From an uncultured Clostridia bacterium (GTDB lineage: Bacteria; Bacillota; Clostridia; Oscillospirales; Acutalibacteraceae): a stretch of 38,640 nucleotides of DNA. The stretch is from assembly GCA_937907605.1 (NCBI GenBank), contig CALCYI010000055.1, positions 1 to 38,640 on the forward strand. Direction: 5' to 3'. Shown here in pieces: positions 23,147 through 31,518 of the stretch (positions are counted from its first letter, which is position 1; the number at the start of each line of letters is the position of its first letter). A program made the translations under genes and the position numbers. The notes under the pieces were generated by a model. It saw only the letters and a list, made by a program, of their open reading frames with translations, was not told where the DNA came from and made no database searches.

Positions 23147-24277
23147 ATGATAGACAGAGTAAAGTTTAAGAATATTGAGGTTTCAAGGCTCGGTCTCGGT
23201 AATATGCGCCTTCCCGTAAAAACTCCGCTTAAAAGGGAAGCAAACCCGATGATTGACTACGCAAAGGGGCAGGAGCTCGTAGACCTCGCATACGAAAACG
23301 GAGTTAATTACTTTGATACCGCGTATATGTACCACGCAGGTAAGAGCGAGAAGTTTATTGGTCAGGCTCTTAAGAAATATCCGAGAGAAAGCTACTACCT
23401 TGCCGATAAGCTTCCAATCTGGATGTGTCCGAGGAAAGCGGACGTTGAAAAGGTGTTCAATAATCAGCTCAAACGCCTTGACGTTGATTATATTGATTTT
23501 TATCTTCTCCACGCGCTTGACGGTAAGAATTGGACAAAGTGTAAAAAATTCGAAGCAGTTGAGCTTCTCGAAAAAATGAGGACTCAAGGAAAGATTAAGT
23601 ATCTCGGTTTTTCCTTTCACGGAACTATTGAGGATTTAAAGCTTATCGTATCAGAGCATGAATGGGACTTTGCGCAGATACAGTTCAATTATCTTGATTA
23701 TAAGAATCAGCGTGCTGACGAGCAGTATCAGATACTCACCGAAGCGGGTATTCCTGTCGTTATTATGGAACCCGTCAGAGGCGGAAAGCTTGCTGACCCG
23801 CCCGAAAACGTTAAGGAGCTTTTCAAAAACGCTAAGCCTAATGACAGCTATGCTTCATGGGCAATTAAGTTTGCGGCAAGCTTTGATAACGTAATGACTA
23901 TTCTCAGCGGTATGAATGCTCCCGAGCAGCTGCTTGATAACATTAATTCACTTACAGGTTTTGAGCCGTTTAATGAGGTTGAAATGAATATCTGCAGGAA
24001 CGCAGCGGCTTTGCTTAATAAGAGCGACGTTGTACCGTGTACAGGCTGCGATTACTGCGCTGACTGTCCTCAGGGAGTCAAGATAAGTTCCGTATTCGCC
24101 GCATATAATAAATATAAAAGCGGTGAAATCAACGGCGACGAAGCTGCTGCTGAATATGCAAAAATCAACGTCGGAGCAGGGGAGTGTATAGGCTGCGGAG
24201 CGTGCGCCGAGCATTGTCCCCAGGGGATTAAAATACCCGATTTAATGCTAAACACAATGAAAGACTTTTTTGAATAA
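23147..24277 (+). CDS. Aldo/keto reductase with C-terminal ferredoxin-like domain
   Basis: 376 residues. The barrel has RLGLGNMRLP, the catalytic Tyr in FDTAYMYHAGKSE (Asp and Tyr), a Lys in LADKLP, and His in FLLHALDG. The C-terminus adds cysteine clusters CTGCDYCADCP (near 299-309) and CIGCGACAEHCPQGIKIP (near 346-363), enough for two iron-sulfur clusters with a ferredoxin-like arrangement. Such ferredoxin-tailed AKRs are frequent in anaerobic Firmicutes. Electron donor and substrate are unknown. It is 4 bp after cysS, so it probably shares the T-box operon; a role near sulfur metabolism is possible but unproven. Confidence 0.9.
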   Translation: MIDRVKFKNIEVSRLGLGNMRLPVKTPLKREANPMIDYAKGQELVDLAYENGVNYFDTAYMYHAGKSEKFIGQALKKYPRESYYLADKLPIWMCPRKADVEKVFNNQLKRLDVDYIDFYLLHALDGKNWTKCKKFEAVELLEKMRTQGKIKYLGFSFHGTIEDLKLIVSEHEWDFAQIQFNYLDYKNQRADEQYQILTEAGIPVVIMEPVRGGKLADPPENVKELFKNAKPNDSYASWAIKFAASFDNVMTILSGMNAPEQLLDNINSLTGFEPFNEVEMNICRNAAALLNKSDVVPCTGCDYCADCPQGVKISSVFAAYNKYKSGEINGDEAAAEYAKINVGAGECIGCGACAEHCPQGIKIPDLMLNTMKDFFE

Positions 24278-24282
24278 AAAAT

Positions 24283-24306
24283 AACGGTATCCGCTTGGAT
24301 ACCGTT
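24283..24306. terminator. Bidirectional terminator between the AKR and anti-sigma genes
   Basis: AACGGTATCC and GGATACCGTT pair around GCTT. A-rich bases on the left give a poly-U tail for the minus-strand gene; on the plus side the T run is short (TTTCTTAT region). Confidence 0.7.
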
Positions 24307-24308
24307 TC

Positions 24309-25274
24309 TTATAAGTTGAAGGATACCTCCCAGTCACCCATTACAATATCGTTATCGTCATACTCATCAGCTGTAATATAAAGCTCATAATCATTAAGCT
24401 TACCGCACGGAATATCCTTGAACCCGAATTCAGAGTAATAAATTCCGTTGTTATCGACATATGGTTTGTAAATGTTTCCTTTATTGTCTTTCAGATATAC
24501 TGAATATTTATTAATTTCCTTCATATCGCCGAGCTTTTTAAGTTTAATATGAAGGTGGTTGTAACAGTAATCTAAATTTGTAAGCTTTACTGTAGGTATG
24601 CCATTCACGGAAACGTTAATTCTTTCGTCTGCTATACTGCCCCAGAGATCAGCGACCTCAGTATTACCGTAAATCGTTATTGTAGCATTTCCGCCCGAGT
24701 CTTTGCTCGTTTTCGGAAGCAGATTAATCAATGGCTCATCAACCTTTGCTTCGGTGTGTTTTTTTGTTTTCAGGTATGAATTAAGGTCAAAGCGCGCTCT
24801 TTTTCTGAAAAACGGAATACCCCCGCCGTTCCAGTTTCTGACGTTAATACGGTAATTTGCTGTTTGTGTATTGCTGTCATAAGATATAAATTTGCAGTCT
24901 CCTTTGAAGCCCTTGAAGTCAAATTGGTTTAAATCGCTTTTTTCCGTAACTCTTCCTTTTCCCTCTGTGTCGGTAAGGCTGAGTAACACTACGCCCTCAT
25001 CGTTATTATACTCATTTTCCTTAATATTTACGTCCGTTACCGTCAGCTTAATACCGTCATAGGTATCGGTTCGGGCAATGTTTTCAAATATAATACTTCC
25101 GCCTGCTGCAAGTGCAGTTGTCGACATTATAATTATTATTACGGCAAGAAGAGTTGCAATGGGTTTACTCATACCGTGTATATTATTGCTCTTTTTGCTG
25201 TTCATTTTTGATAAAGTTTCGTTTATCAGTTCGCTATCGGGAGAAATACCCGAAATCATTTCCTTATAATTCAT
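24309..25274 (-). CDS. Putative transmembrane anti-sigma factor
   Basis: 321 residues. A ~36-residue N-terminal cytosolic part (MNYKEMISGISPDSELINETL), one membrane helix (~38-60, IATLLAVIIIIMSTTALAAGG), then a ~260-residue extracellular beta-rich region with Ig-like patterns (ARTDTYDGIKLTVTDVNIKENEYNND), in the style of DUF4179/DUF5643-type anti-sigma proteins. Its start overlaps the ECF sigma gene by 11 bp, the usual pairing. By family knowledge it holds the sigma factor at the membrane until an envelope signal arrives. No Zn-binding HXXXCXXC (ZAS) motif. The signal is unknown. Confidence 0.75.
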   Translation of the reverse strand: MNYKEMISGISPDSELINETLSKMNSKKSNNIHGMSKPIATLLAVIIIIMSTTALAAGGSIIFENIARTDTYDGIKLTVTDVNIKENEYNNDEGVVLLSLTDTEGKGRVTEKSDLNQFDFKGFKGDCKFISYDSNTQTANYRINVRNWNGGGIPFFRKRARFDLNSYLKTKKHTEAKVDEPLINLLPKTSKDSGGNATITIYGNTEVADLWGSIADERINVSVNGIPTVKLTNLDYCYNHLHIKLKKLGDMKEINKYSVYLKDNKGNIYKPYVDNNGIYYSEFGFKDIPCGKLNDYELYITADEYDDNDIVMGDWEVSFNL

Positions 25275-25740
25275 CTTCTTCCAGCCTTTCTCTTAATAGT
25301 TTTCTTGCTCTTGTGAGCTGCGTTCTTATCGTGCTTTCTCTTTGTTTAGTAAGTTTTGCTATTTCCTTTATGCTCAGCTCCTCATAGTAAAACAGGTGTA
25401 TTACCGCTCTGTATTTAAACGGGAGTGATTTAACCAGGTCAAGCAGCTCATAGTGTGAATCATATGTTTCGTTAGAATCTTTAATATCTTCAAGAGGTAC
25501 GGACATCTTCCTTTCGGCAGACGAATATAAGCTCTTACAGCAGTTTAAGGTTACCCTTATAAACCAAGCCTTTTTATGCTCTTCGTTCCTGAAAGAAGGC
25601 TTATATTTTATATATCTTAAAAATACCTCCTGAAAGATATCGTCGGCATCGTCTTTATTCTTACAGGTTGAATATGCAAGCCTGTATACTGTATCCGAAT
25701 ACTTTTTGATTATTTCTTCAGCGCTGATTTGATTACTCAT
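25264..25740 (-). CDS. ECF-type RNA polymerase sigma factor
   Basis: 158 residues from ATG 25740, with GAGGAGG six bases upstream; ten in-frame codons before it (from 25770) lie outside the ribosome site. Region 2: YSDTVYRLAYSTCKNKDDADDIFQEVFLRYI; region 4: LPFKYRAVIHLFYYEELSIKEIAKLTKQRESTIRTQLTRAR with a helix-turn-helix. Only two regions, so ECF class. It redirects RNA polymerase when released by the co-encoded anti-sigma factor. Its promoter is probably autoregulated; the 50 bp upstream hold AGCTTTTTTTAGCT-like bases but no clear motif. Confidence 0.9.
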   Translation of the reverse strand: MSNQISAEEIIKKYSDTVYRLAYSTCKNKDDADDIFQEVFLRYIKYKPSFRNEEHKKAWFIRVTLNCCKSLYSSAERKMSVPLEDIKDSNETYDSHYELLDLVKSLPFKYRAVIHLFYYEELSIKEIAKLTKQRESTIRTQLTRARKLLRERLEEDEL

Positions 25741-25787
25741 ATAAACCTCCTCACTATTAATACTTTTCAAAGCTAAAAAAAGCTACA

Positions 25788-25816
25788 AAAAAATCCCCAA
25801 AATTTTGGGGATTTTT
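25788..25816 (-). terminator. Intrinsic terminator after dapB
   Basis: AAATCCCC and GGGGATTT flank AAAATTTT; on the minus strand a run of seven T's follows (25787-25793). The stem is close to a perfect palindrome, so it may also work on the plus strand. Confidence 0.8.
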
Positions 25817-25818
25817 AC

Positions 25819-26571
25819 TTAATCTATTAATTCCGCCATGTCGTACATACCCGCAACCTTGTCTTTCATATAGACGGCTGCGTTTACTGCGCCTACCGCG
25901 AAAACCTCTTTACTCCTTGCAGAGTGAGAAAGCTTGATGTTTTCATCCCTGCCCGCAAAGAGTATCTCGTGCTCGCCGACTATCGTGCCGCCTCTGATTG
26001 AGTGAATACCGATTTCGTTCTTGGTTCTCTTTTCGCGTTTTGAGTGACGGTCATATTCATATTTAATCGGTCTGTCAAGCTCTTCTTTTATAGCGTCTGC
26101 AAGCATTAAAGCCGTACCTGACGGAGCGTCAATCTTTTGATTGTGGTGCTGCTCAATTATTTCAATATCAAAGCCGTTTCCGAGCACCTGTACCGCCTTT
26201 TTGGCAAGAGAAGCCAGCAGGTTAATTCCGAGGCTCATATTATACGTGAAGAATATCGGAATAATCTTTGACGCTTCCGTAATCTTGCTCTTCTGTTCCT
26301 CATCATAGCCCGTAGTTGCGATAACAAGAGCTTTCGAATTGTTAATGCAGAAATTGAGTAAGTCATCAAGCAGTGACGGATTTGAAAAGTCAACTACCAC
26401 GTTAGCCTCCTCACTAACGCTGTCAAGGCTTTCGTAAACGGGGAAGGGAACAGAAGGATTAATGTATTTATCAACGCCTGCAACTATTTCACAGTCCTCC
26501 CTTGTAGCCACAACGCTTTGAACCACGCTGCCCATATGACCGCAGGCACCCGTCAGTATAATTTTTGTCAT
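25819..26571 (-). CDS. dapB: 4-hydroxy-tetrahydrodipicolinate reductase
   Basis: 250 residues. NAD(P)-binding GACGHMGSVV at 8-17, VVDFSNPS, ATTGYDEEQ, and the DapB signature IEQHHNQKIDAPSGTAL with catalytic His and Lys. It reduces the cyclic product of DapA on the way to diaminopimelate and lysine. GGAGG precedes the ATG. Last gene of asd-dapA-dapB on the minus strand; a hairpin sits in the 48-bp gap before it. Confidence 0.96.
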   Translation of the reverse strand: MTKIILTGACGHMGSVVQSVVATREDCEIVAGVDKYINPSVPFPVYESLDSVSEEANVVVDFSNPSLLDDLLNFCINNSKALVIATTGYDEEQKSKITEASKIIPIFFTYNMSLGINLLASLAKKAVQVLGNGFDIEIIEQHHNQKIDAPSGTALMLADAIKEELDRPIKYEYDRHSKREKRTKNEIGIHSIRGGTIVGEHEILFAGRDENIKLSHSARSKEVFAVGAVNAAVYMKDKVAGMYDMAELID

Positions 26572-26593
26572 TTATTTTTCCTCCATACAGGAA

Positions 26594-26614
26594 CAGGCGG
26601 CATAATACCGCCTG
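26594..26614 (-). other. Hairpin between dapA and dapB
   Basis: CAGGCGG/CCGCCTG, 7 bp with a 7-nt loop, between the dapA stop and the dapB ribosome site. There is no T tract on the minus strand, so it is not a terminator; it could set differential stability of the two halves of the message. Confidence 0.5.
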
Positions 26615-26619
26615 AAATT

Positions 26620-27510
26620 TTATTTTATTAAGCCGTACTTTTCGAGAACGCCTCTGAGGTAATCCTCATGCTCCTTAGTCATTTCGCAAAGCGGCATTCT
26701 GAGCGGACCTGCGTTTAAGCCCATCATATTGCAAGCGGTCTTAACGGGTATCGGGTTAACCTCAACGAAAAGAGCGTTTGCAAGCTCAAGGTACTTAGCC
26801 ATCATATTTGTGCACTTCTCGGGCTCGCCCTGAAGATAAGCCATTACCATATCGTGAGTTTCCTTGGGCAGAATGTTGGCGAGTACGGAGATAACGCCCT
26901 TACCGCCGCAAGCCATTACCGCGGGAATCTGGTCGTCATTACCGCTCCAGATATTTATATTATCGTCGCAGAGTGCGCGGATTTTCATTACCTGGGAAAT
27001 ATTACCCGAAGCTTCCTTAACGCCGTTAATCCTCGGAAGCCTTGAAAGCTCTGCAAGAGTTTCGGGAAGGAGGTTAACGCCCGTTCTTGAGGGAACGTTA
27101 TAAAGAATAATCGGCTTGTCGGTTGCGTCATGGTACATTCTGTAATGGCTTAAAAGTCCCTTTTGCGTCGTCTTATTATAATAAGGCGTTACAAGAAGCA
27201 GACCGTCAACGTTGTACGAGCAGGCAGAACGCGCCATCTCAATTCCGTATGAGGTGTTATTGGAACCGCAGCCTGCGATAACGGGAATCCTGTGCGCAAC
27301 GTGCTCAACGGTGAATTTGATAGTATCGCGGTGCTCCCTCGTATTAAGAGTCGAAGCCTCGCCGGTAGTTCCTACAATTACGATTGCGTCGGTGCCGTTT
27401 TCAATCTGAAAATCGAGCATATCCGCAAGCGCGTCATAGTTAATAGTCCTGTCCTCGTTCATCGGGGTTACAAGCGCTACGCCGGAGCCAGTGAAAATAG
27501 GTTCGTTCAT
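26620..27510 (-). CDS. dapA: 4-hydroxy-tetrahydrodipicolinate synthase
   Basis: 296 residues. GTTGEASTL substrate loop, VTPYYNKTTQ with the catalytic Tyr, YNVPSRTG with the key Arg, and the Schiff-base Lys in GVKEASGN. It condenses pyruvate with aspartate semialdehyde. AAGGAGG precedes the ATG. It follows asd by 12 bp, so the two enzymes that make and use aspartate semialdehyde are co-made. Confidence 0.97.
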   Translation of the reverse strand: MNEPIFTGSGVALVTPMNEDRTINYDALADMLDFQIENGTDAIVIVGTTGEASTLNTREHRDTIKFTVEHVAHRIPVIAGCGSNNTSYGIEMARSACSYNVDGLLLVTPYYNKTTQKGLLSHYRMYHDATDKPIILYNVPSRTGVNLLPETLAELSRLPRINGVKEASGNISQVMKIRALCDDNINIWSGNDDQIPAVMACGGKGVISVLANILPKETHDMVMAYLQGEPEKCTNMMAKYLELANALFVEVNPIPVKTACNMMGLNAGPLRMPLCEMTKEHEDYLRGVLEKYGLIK

Positions 27511-27522
27511 CGTAATTCCTCC

Positions 27523-28605
27523 TTAGTCAAAATATCCTTCTGCTGCAAGAAGCTCCGCAAGCAGTACTGCGCCGCCTGCCGCGCCTCTGAGCGTATTGTG
27601 TGAAAGACATACAAATTTATAATCGTACTGTGTATCCTCTCTGAGCCTTCCGATTGAGACAGCCATTCCGTTTTCGAGCATTCTCTCGCTCTTAATCTGC
27701 GGTCTGTCGTCCTCGGTGAAATAGTTTAAGAATTTCTTAGGTGCGGTTGGTAATTCAAGCTCCTGAGCTCTGCCCTTGAAATTATTCCATATTTCAATCA
27801 TTTCGTCTTTAGTGGGCTTCTTTTCAAAGTTTACGAATACCGCGCCGAGATGTCCGTTTGACACGGGAACTCTTATGCACTGAGCGGTGAAGTTCGGCTT
27901 ATTGGCAGGAACTATTTTACCGTCCTTAATCTCGCCCCAGAGCTTGAGCGGCTCCTTTTCGCTCTTTTCCTCTTCGCCGCCGATATAGGGAATGACGTTA
28001 TCTATCATTTCAGGCCAGGTTTCAAAGGTTTTACTTGCGCCTGAGATAGCCTGATACGTGCATACGAGGACGTTCTTTACTCCGAATTTTTCGTGGAGCG
28101 GATAAAGCGCCGGAACGTAGGACTGAAGCGAGCAGTTAGATTTAACCGCGATAAAACCTCTTTTAGTACCGAGTCTCTTACGCTGATAGGGAATAACGTT
28201 GATATGCTCAGCGTTAAGCTCGGGAACAACCATAGGAACGTCGTCGGTAAAACGGTGAGCAGAATTATTAGAAACAACGGGACATTCGTGCTTTGCGTAT
28301 TTCTCCTCGAGTGCTTTAATGTCGTCCTTTTTCATATTAACAGCGCTGAATACGAAATCAACCTTTGACGTAATCTCGTCAATATCGTTTTCAGCGTCCA
28401 TAATGACCATATCCTTATACTTGTCGGCAAGCGGAGTATCCATACACCATTTTCTTCCGATAGCCTCCTGATACGTCTTGCCCGCGCTTCTTGATGAGGC
28501 TGCAAGCACAGCTACTTCAAACCACGGATGATTTTCAAGAAGAGTCATAAATCTCTGTCCGACCATACCGGTTGCGCCGACAATTCCGACTCTGTACTTT
28601 TTCAT
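27523..28605 (-). CDS. asd: Aspartate-semialdehyde dehydrogenase, archaeal/fungal-like subtype
   Basis: 360 residues. NADP-binding GATGMVGQRF at 10-19, NNSAHRF, the catalytic Cys in KSNCSLQ, and an HL...VFVNFEKKP dimerisation region. The YQEAIGRKWCMDTPLADKY segment and overall length fit the archaeal/fungal-type ASADH rather than the enterobacterial form; several Clostridia carry this type. It reduces aspartyl phosphate to the semialdehyde, feeding DapA and also the threonine/methionine branch. First gene of the operon, with its own promoter at 28699-28727. I searched the leader for a lysine riboswitch and found it too short. Confidence 0.95.
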   Translation of the reverse strand: MKKYRVGIVGATGMVGQRFMTLLENHPWFEVAVLAASSRSAGKTYQEAIGRKWCMDTPLADKYKDMVIMDAENDIDEITSKVDFVFSAVNMKKDDIKALEEKYAKHECPVVSNNSAHRFTDDVPMVVPELNAEHINVIPYQRKRLGTKRGFIAVKSNCSLQSYVPALYPLHEKFGVKNVLVCTYQAISGASKTFETWPEMIDNVIPYIGGEEEKSEKEPLKLWGEIKDGKIVPANKPNFTAQCIRVPVSNGHLGAVFVNFEKKPTKDEMIEIWNNFKGRAQELELPTAPKKFLNYFTEDDRPQIKSERMLENGMAVSIGRLREDTQYDYKFVCLSHNTLRGAAGGAVLLAELLAAEGYFD

Positions 28606-28698
28606 ATAAATTTTTCCCCTTTAGTCTTGTAATATCAAATGAATTGCAATATAATATATGAACATACCGCAAAAAATTATACTGCTTTTATTTATTTT

Positions 28699-28727
28699 AT
28701 AATACACTTAATGCGGTAATATGTCAA
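28699..28727 (-). promoter_or_regulatory. Promoter of asd-dapA-dapB
   Basis: Minus-strand TTGACA (28722-28727) and TATTAT (28699-28704), exactly 17 bp apart, giving a leader of about 85 nt. The same 140-bp gap must also hold the divergent queA promoter, which I cannot place confidently. Confidence 0.8.
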
Positions 28728-28749
28728 TTATACAATTCGGAGAATATTG

Positions 28750-29778
28750 ATGAAAACCTCAGATTTTTTCTATGAACTTCCACAAGAGCTTATTGCTCAG
28801 ACTCCCGTTGAGCCGCGCGATTCCTCGCGTCTTATGGTGCTTAACAGAGCTACCGGAAGCATAGAGCATAGAATTTTCCGTGACTTAATTGAATATCTGA
28901 ATCCTGAGGACTGCCTTATACTTAACGATACAAGGGTAATTCCCGCACGTATTTACGGCGTTAAGAAGGAAACGGGCGCGGCCGTTGAATTTTTGCTTTT
29001 AAAACAGAGCGAAAACAACGTATGGGAATGCCTCTGTAAACCAGGTAAAAGAGCCAAAGAGGGTACGAAGTTTGTATTTGGCGAGGGTTTGGTTGATTGT
29101 GAGGTGCTCGGTATAACCGAGGACGGAAACAGGATTATACGCTTTAACTGTGATTCAAAGGAAATATATAACATTCTCGATAAAATCGGTAAAATGCCGC
29201 TTCCTCCTTATATTACAGAGGAGCTTAAAAACGGGGAGAGGTATCAGACCGTATATTCGAGGGAGCTTGGTTCTGCTGCTGCTCCTACCGCGGGGCTTCA
29301 CTTCACCGAGGAAATGCTTCAAAAGATAAAGGATAAAGGTGTAAAAATCGGATACGTTACGCTTCACGTCGGGCTTGGTACCTTCCGTCCCGTCAAGGTT
29401 GACGACGTTACTAAGCATAAAATGCACTCGGAGCATTATCAGATTAGTAAGGAAACCACCGATTTAATTAACGAAACTAAGAAAAACGGCGGGAGAGTAA
29501 TCAGCGTAGGCACTACGAGCACAAGAACTCTTGAAAGCGTGTATCGGAAAAACGGCTGTATATGCAAGGACGAGGATGATACAAGCATTTTTATTTATCC
29601 GGGTTATGAGTTTAAATGTATTGACGCGCTCGTTACGAATTTCCATCTTCCCGAAAGCACGCTTATTATGCTGATTTCAGCCTTTGCGGGATATGATAAT
29701 GTGATGAACGCATACAAAACTGCGGTTGAGGAAAGATACCGCTTCTTTTCCTTCGGCGACGCGATGTTTATTGAATGA
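28750..29778 (+). CDS. queA: S-adenosylmethionine:tRNA ribosyltransferase-isomerase QueA
   Basis: 342 residues from ATG 28750 (GGAGA six bases upstream); a TTG one codon earlier is less likely. MKTSDFFYELPQELIAQTPVEPRDSSRLMVL is the standard QueA start; AAPTAGLHFT, VTLHVGLGTFRPV, STRTLES and TNFHLPESTL are all present. It adds the epoxycyclopentanediol ring in queuosine synthesis. The stop overlaps an in-frame tgt alternative start; the two enzymes act in the same pathway. Confidence 0.97.
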   Translation: MKTSDFFYELPQELIAQTPVEPRDSSRLMVLNRATGSIEHRIFRDLIEYLNPEDCLILNDTRVIPARIYGVKKETGAAVEFLLLKQSENNVWECLCKPGKRAKEGTKFVFGEGLVDCEVLGITEDGNRIIRFNCDSKEIYNILDKIGKMPLPPYITEELKNGERYQTVYSRELGSAAAPTAGLHFTEEMLQKIKDKGVKIGYVTLHVGLGTFRPVKVDDVTKHKMHSEHYQISKETTDLINETKKNGGRVISVGTTSTRTLESVYRKNGCICKDEDDTSIFIYPGYEFKCIDALVTNFHLPESTLIMLISAFAGYDNVMNAYKTAVEERYRFFSFGDAMFIE

Positions 29779-29786
29779 GGAATTAT

Positions 29787-30920
29787 ATGAAGTTTACGAT
29801 ACTAAAAAAAGAGGGAAAAGCAAGAAGGGCTGTATTCGAAACAGTGCACGGAACCGTTCAGACTCCCTGCTTTATGAACGTTGCAACCTCTGCTGCTATT
29901 AAAGGCGGGCTTTCAACAAGGGATTTGGAGGATGTCGGCGCACAGATTATGCTCTGTAATACTTACCATCTTCACGTAAGACCTGACGATAAGGTCATTT
30001 ATGAAATGGGTGGACTCCATAAGTTTACGAACTGGAAACGACCAATTCTTACCGATTCGGGCGGGTTTCAGGTATTTTCTCTCGCAAAGCTCAATAAAAT
30101 CAAGGAGGAGGGCGTAACCTTTAATTCCCATATAGACGGTAAGAGAATTTTTATGGGACCCGAGGAAAGCATGCAGATTCAGTCAAATCTTGCCTCAACT
30201 ATTGCGATGGCGTTTGACGAATGCGTGGAAAACCCCGCTTCATATAAATATGCGAAGGAATCCTGTGAAAGAACGTACCGCTGGCTTGAACGCTGCAAGG
30301 CTGAAATGGAGAGGCTTAACTCACTGCCTGAAACGATTAATAAAAATCAGCTTCTATTCGGTATTAACCAAGGCTGTACCTACGATGATTTACGCATTGA
30401 GCATATGAAGGAGATTGCAAAGCTTGACCTTGACGGCTACGCTATCGGCGGACTTGCAGTCGGCGAACCAAAGGAGGATATGTACCGCGTTATTTCTGCG
30501 GTTGAGCCCTACGCTCCCGGGGACAAGCCGCGCTATCTGATGGGCGTTGGCACGCCGGGGAACATTCTTGAAGGCGTCAGCAGGGGAGTGGACCTTTTTG
30601 ACTGTGTAATGCCGTCAAGAAATGCGCGCCACGGACAGCTTTTTACTAAGAAGGGAATTATCAATATCAATAATGCTAAGTATCAGCTTGACGAAAGCCC
30701 AATTGACGATACCTGCACCTGCTCTACCTGCCGTAATTACTCGAGAGGATACCTCAGACATTTATTCAAAAGCGGAGAAATGCTTGCAATGAGGCTTGCG
30801 GTAATTCATAATCTTCATTTTTATAATAACCTTATGGCTGAAATAAGAGAAAACCTTGAAAACGGTACTTTCGAGGATTATAAAAACGAGTATTTAGATA
30901 TACTTGATACAAGAATTTAA
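29787..30920 (+). CDS. tgt: Queuine/preQ1 tRNA-ribosyltransferase
   Basis: 377 residues from ATG 29787, which has GAGGAA five to six bases upstream; ATG 29775 would add four residues and lies in front of that site. DSGGFQVFSL, the substrate pocket GGLAVGEP, the nucleophile region FDCVMPSRNARHG and the zinc site CTCSTC...H are intact. It swaps the guanine in the wobble position of Asp, Asn, His and Tyr tRNAs for preQ1. queA-tgt-yajC is the classic gene order. Confidence 0.97.
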   Translation: MKFTILKKEGKARRAVFETVHGTVQTPCFMNVATSAAIKGGLSTRDLEDVGAQIMLCNTYHLHVRPDDKVIYEMGGLHKFTNWKRPILTDSGGFQVFSLAKLNKIKEEGVTFNSHIDGKRIFMGPEESMQIQSNLASTIAMAFDECVENPASYKYAKESCERTYRWLERCKAEMERLNSLPETINKNQLLFGINQGCTYDDLRIEHMKEIAKLDLDGYAIGGLAVGEPKEDMYRVISAVEPYAPGDKPRYLMGVGTPGNILEGVSRGVDLFDCVMPSRNARHGQLFTKKGIININNAKYQLDESPIDDTCTCSTCRNYSRGYLRHLFKSGEMLAMRLAVIHNLHFYNNLMAEIRENLENGTFEDYKNEYLDILDTRI

Positions 30921-30927
30921 AAACTTC

Positions 30928-30956
30928 TTGCAAATTTAATTAATATAATATATAAT
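30928..30956 (+). promoter_or_regulatory. Promoter of yajC
   Basis: TTGCAA (30928-30933) and TATAAT (30951-30956), 17-bp spacer, between tgt and yajC; GGAGG then precedes the yajC ATG. Confidence 0.7.
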
Positions 30957-30989
30957 CACTTATGTTAATATTTAATTGGAGGATAAACT

Positions 30990-31460
30990 ATGTTTAATTT
31001 ATTTACATTAATGGCTTCAACCGCAGGAACGGGTACTTCGGGCACAGGTTCTACCTCAGCTATGGGCAGTGCTCAGCCGATTATCTTAATGGTAGTTCTC
31101 GTTGCGGTTATGTATTTCCTTATGATAAGACCTCAGAAAAAGCGTCAGAAGGAAGAGCAGGAAATGCGTTCCTCAATTGAAATCGGCGATGAAATCGTTA
31201 CAATCGGCGGTATCTGCGGAAGAGTTGTTAAGATTCGCGAAGAGGATATCGTTATTGAAACAGGCGCTGACAGGAATAAAATCCGCCTTCAGAGATGGGC
31301 AGTTAATACCAATGTTACCAAGACCGAGCAGCATAAAAAAGAGGTTGAGGCTGCAAGGGCTGCCGCTAAGGACAAGAAAGGTAAGAAGGCTGACAAAGAG
31401 GATAAGCTTACCGACGTTACCGATACGGCTAAGGAAGCAGAAAAGAAAATCGAAGAATAA
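30990..31460 (+). CDS. yajC: Preprotein translocase accessory subunit YajC
   Basis: 156 residues. Signature: PIILMVVLVAVMYFLMIRPQKKRQKEEQEM (one membrane helix at ~30-46), then IEIGDEIVTIGGICGRVVKI. YajC proteins usually have ~90-110 residues. This one has a Gly/Ser/Thr-rich N-terminal extension (TAGTGTSGTGSTSAMGS) and a ~50-residue Lys/Glu/Ala-rich C-terminal tail. It assists the SecDF-SecYEG translocon. SecD/SecF are not in the window. Confidence 0.93.
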   Translation: MFNLFTLMASTAGTGTSGTGSTSAMGSAQPIILMVVLVAVMYFLMIRPQKKRQKEEQEMRSSIEIGDEIVTIGGICGRVVKIREEDIVIETGADRNKIRLQRWAVNTNVTKTEQHKKEVEAARAAAKDKKGKKADKEDKLTDVTDTAKEAEKKIEE

Positions 31461-31473
31461 TATCATAATTAAT

Positions 31474-31518
31474 AACTCCCTTGAATATCTATTAACGGAT
31501 ATCAAGGGAGTTGTTTTT
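31474..31518 (+). terminator. Strong terminator after yajC that carries the next gene's ribosome site
   Basis: AACTCCCTTGA-ATATC pairs with GATATCAAGGGAGTT (one bulged A), followed by GTTTTT. The 3' arm includes AAGGGAG (31504-31510), which lies 8 nt before the ATG at 31519. Either the downstream gene is made only from read-through, or its ribosome site is hidden in the hairpin when the message is formed. Confidence 0.8.

Noticed and set aside
28606..28749. Lysine riboswitch before asd
   Set aside because: The leader from the asd promoter is only about 85 nt and lacks the multi-helix L-box pattern.
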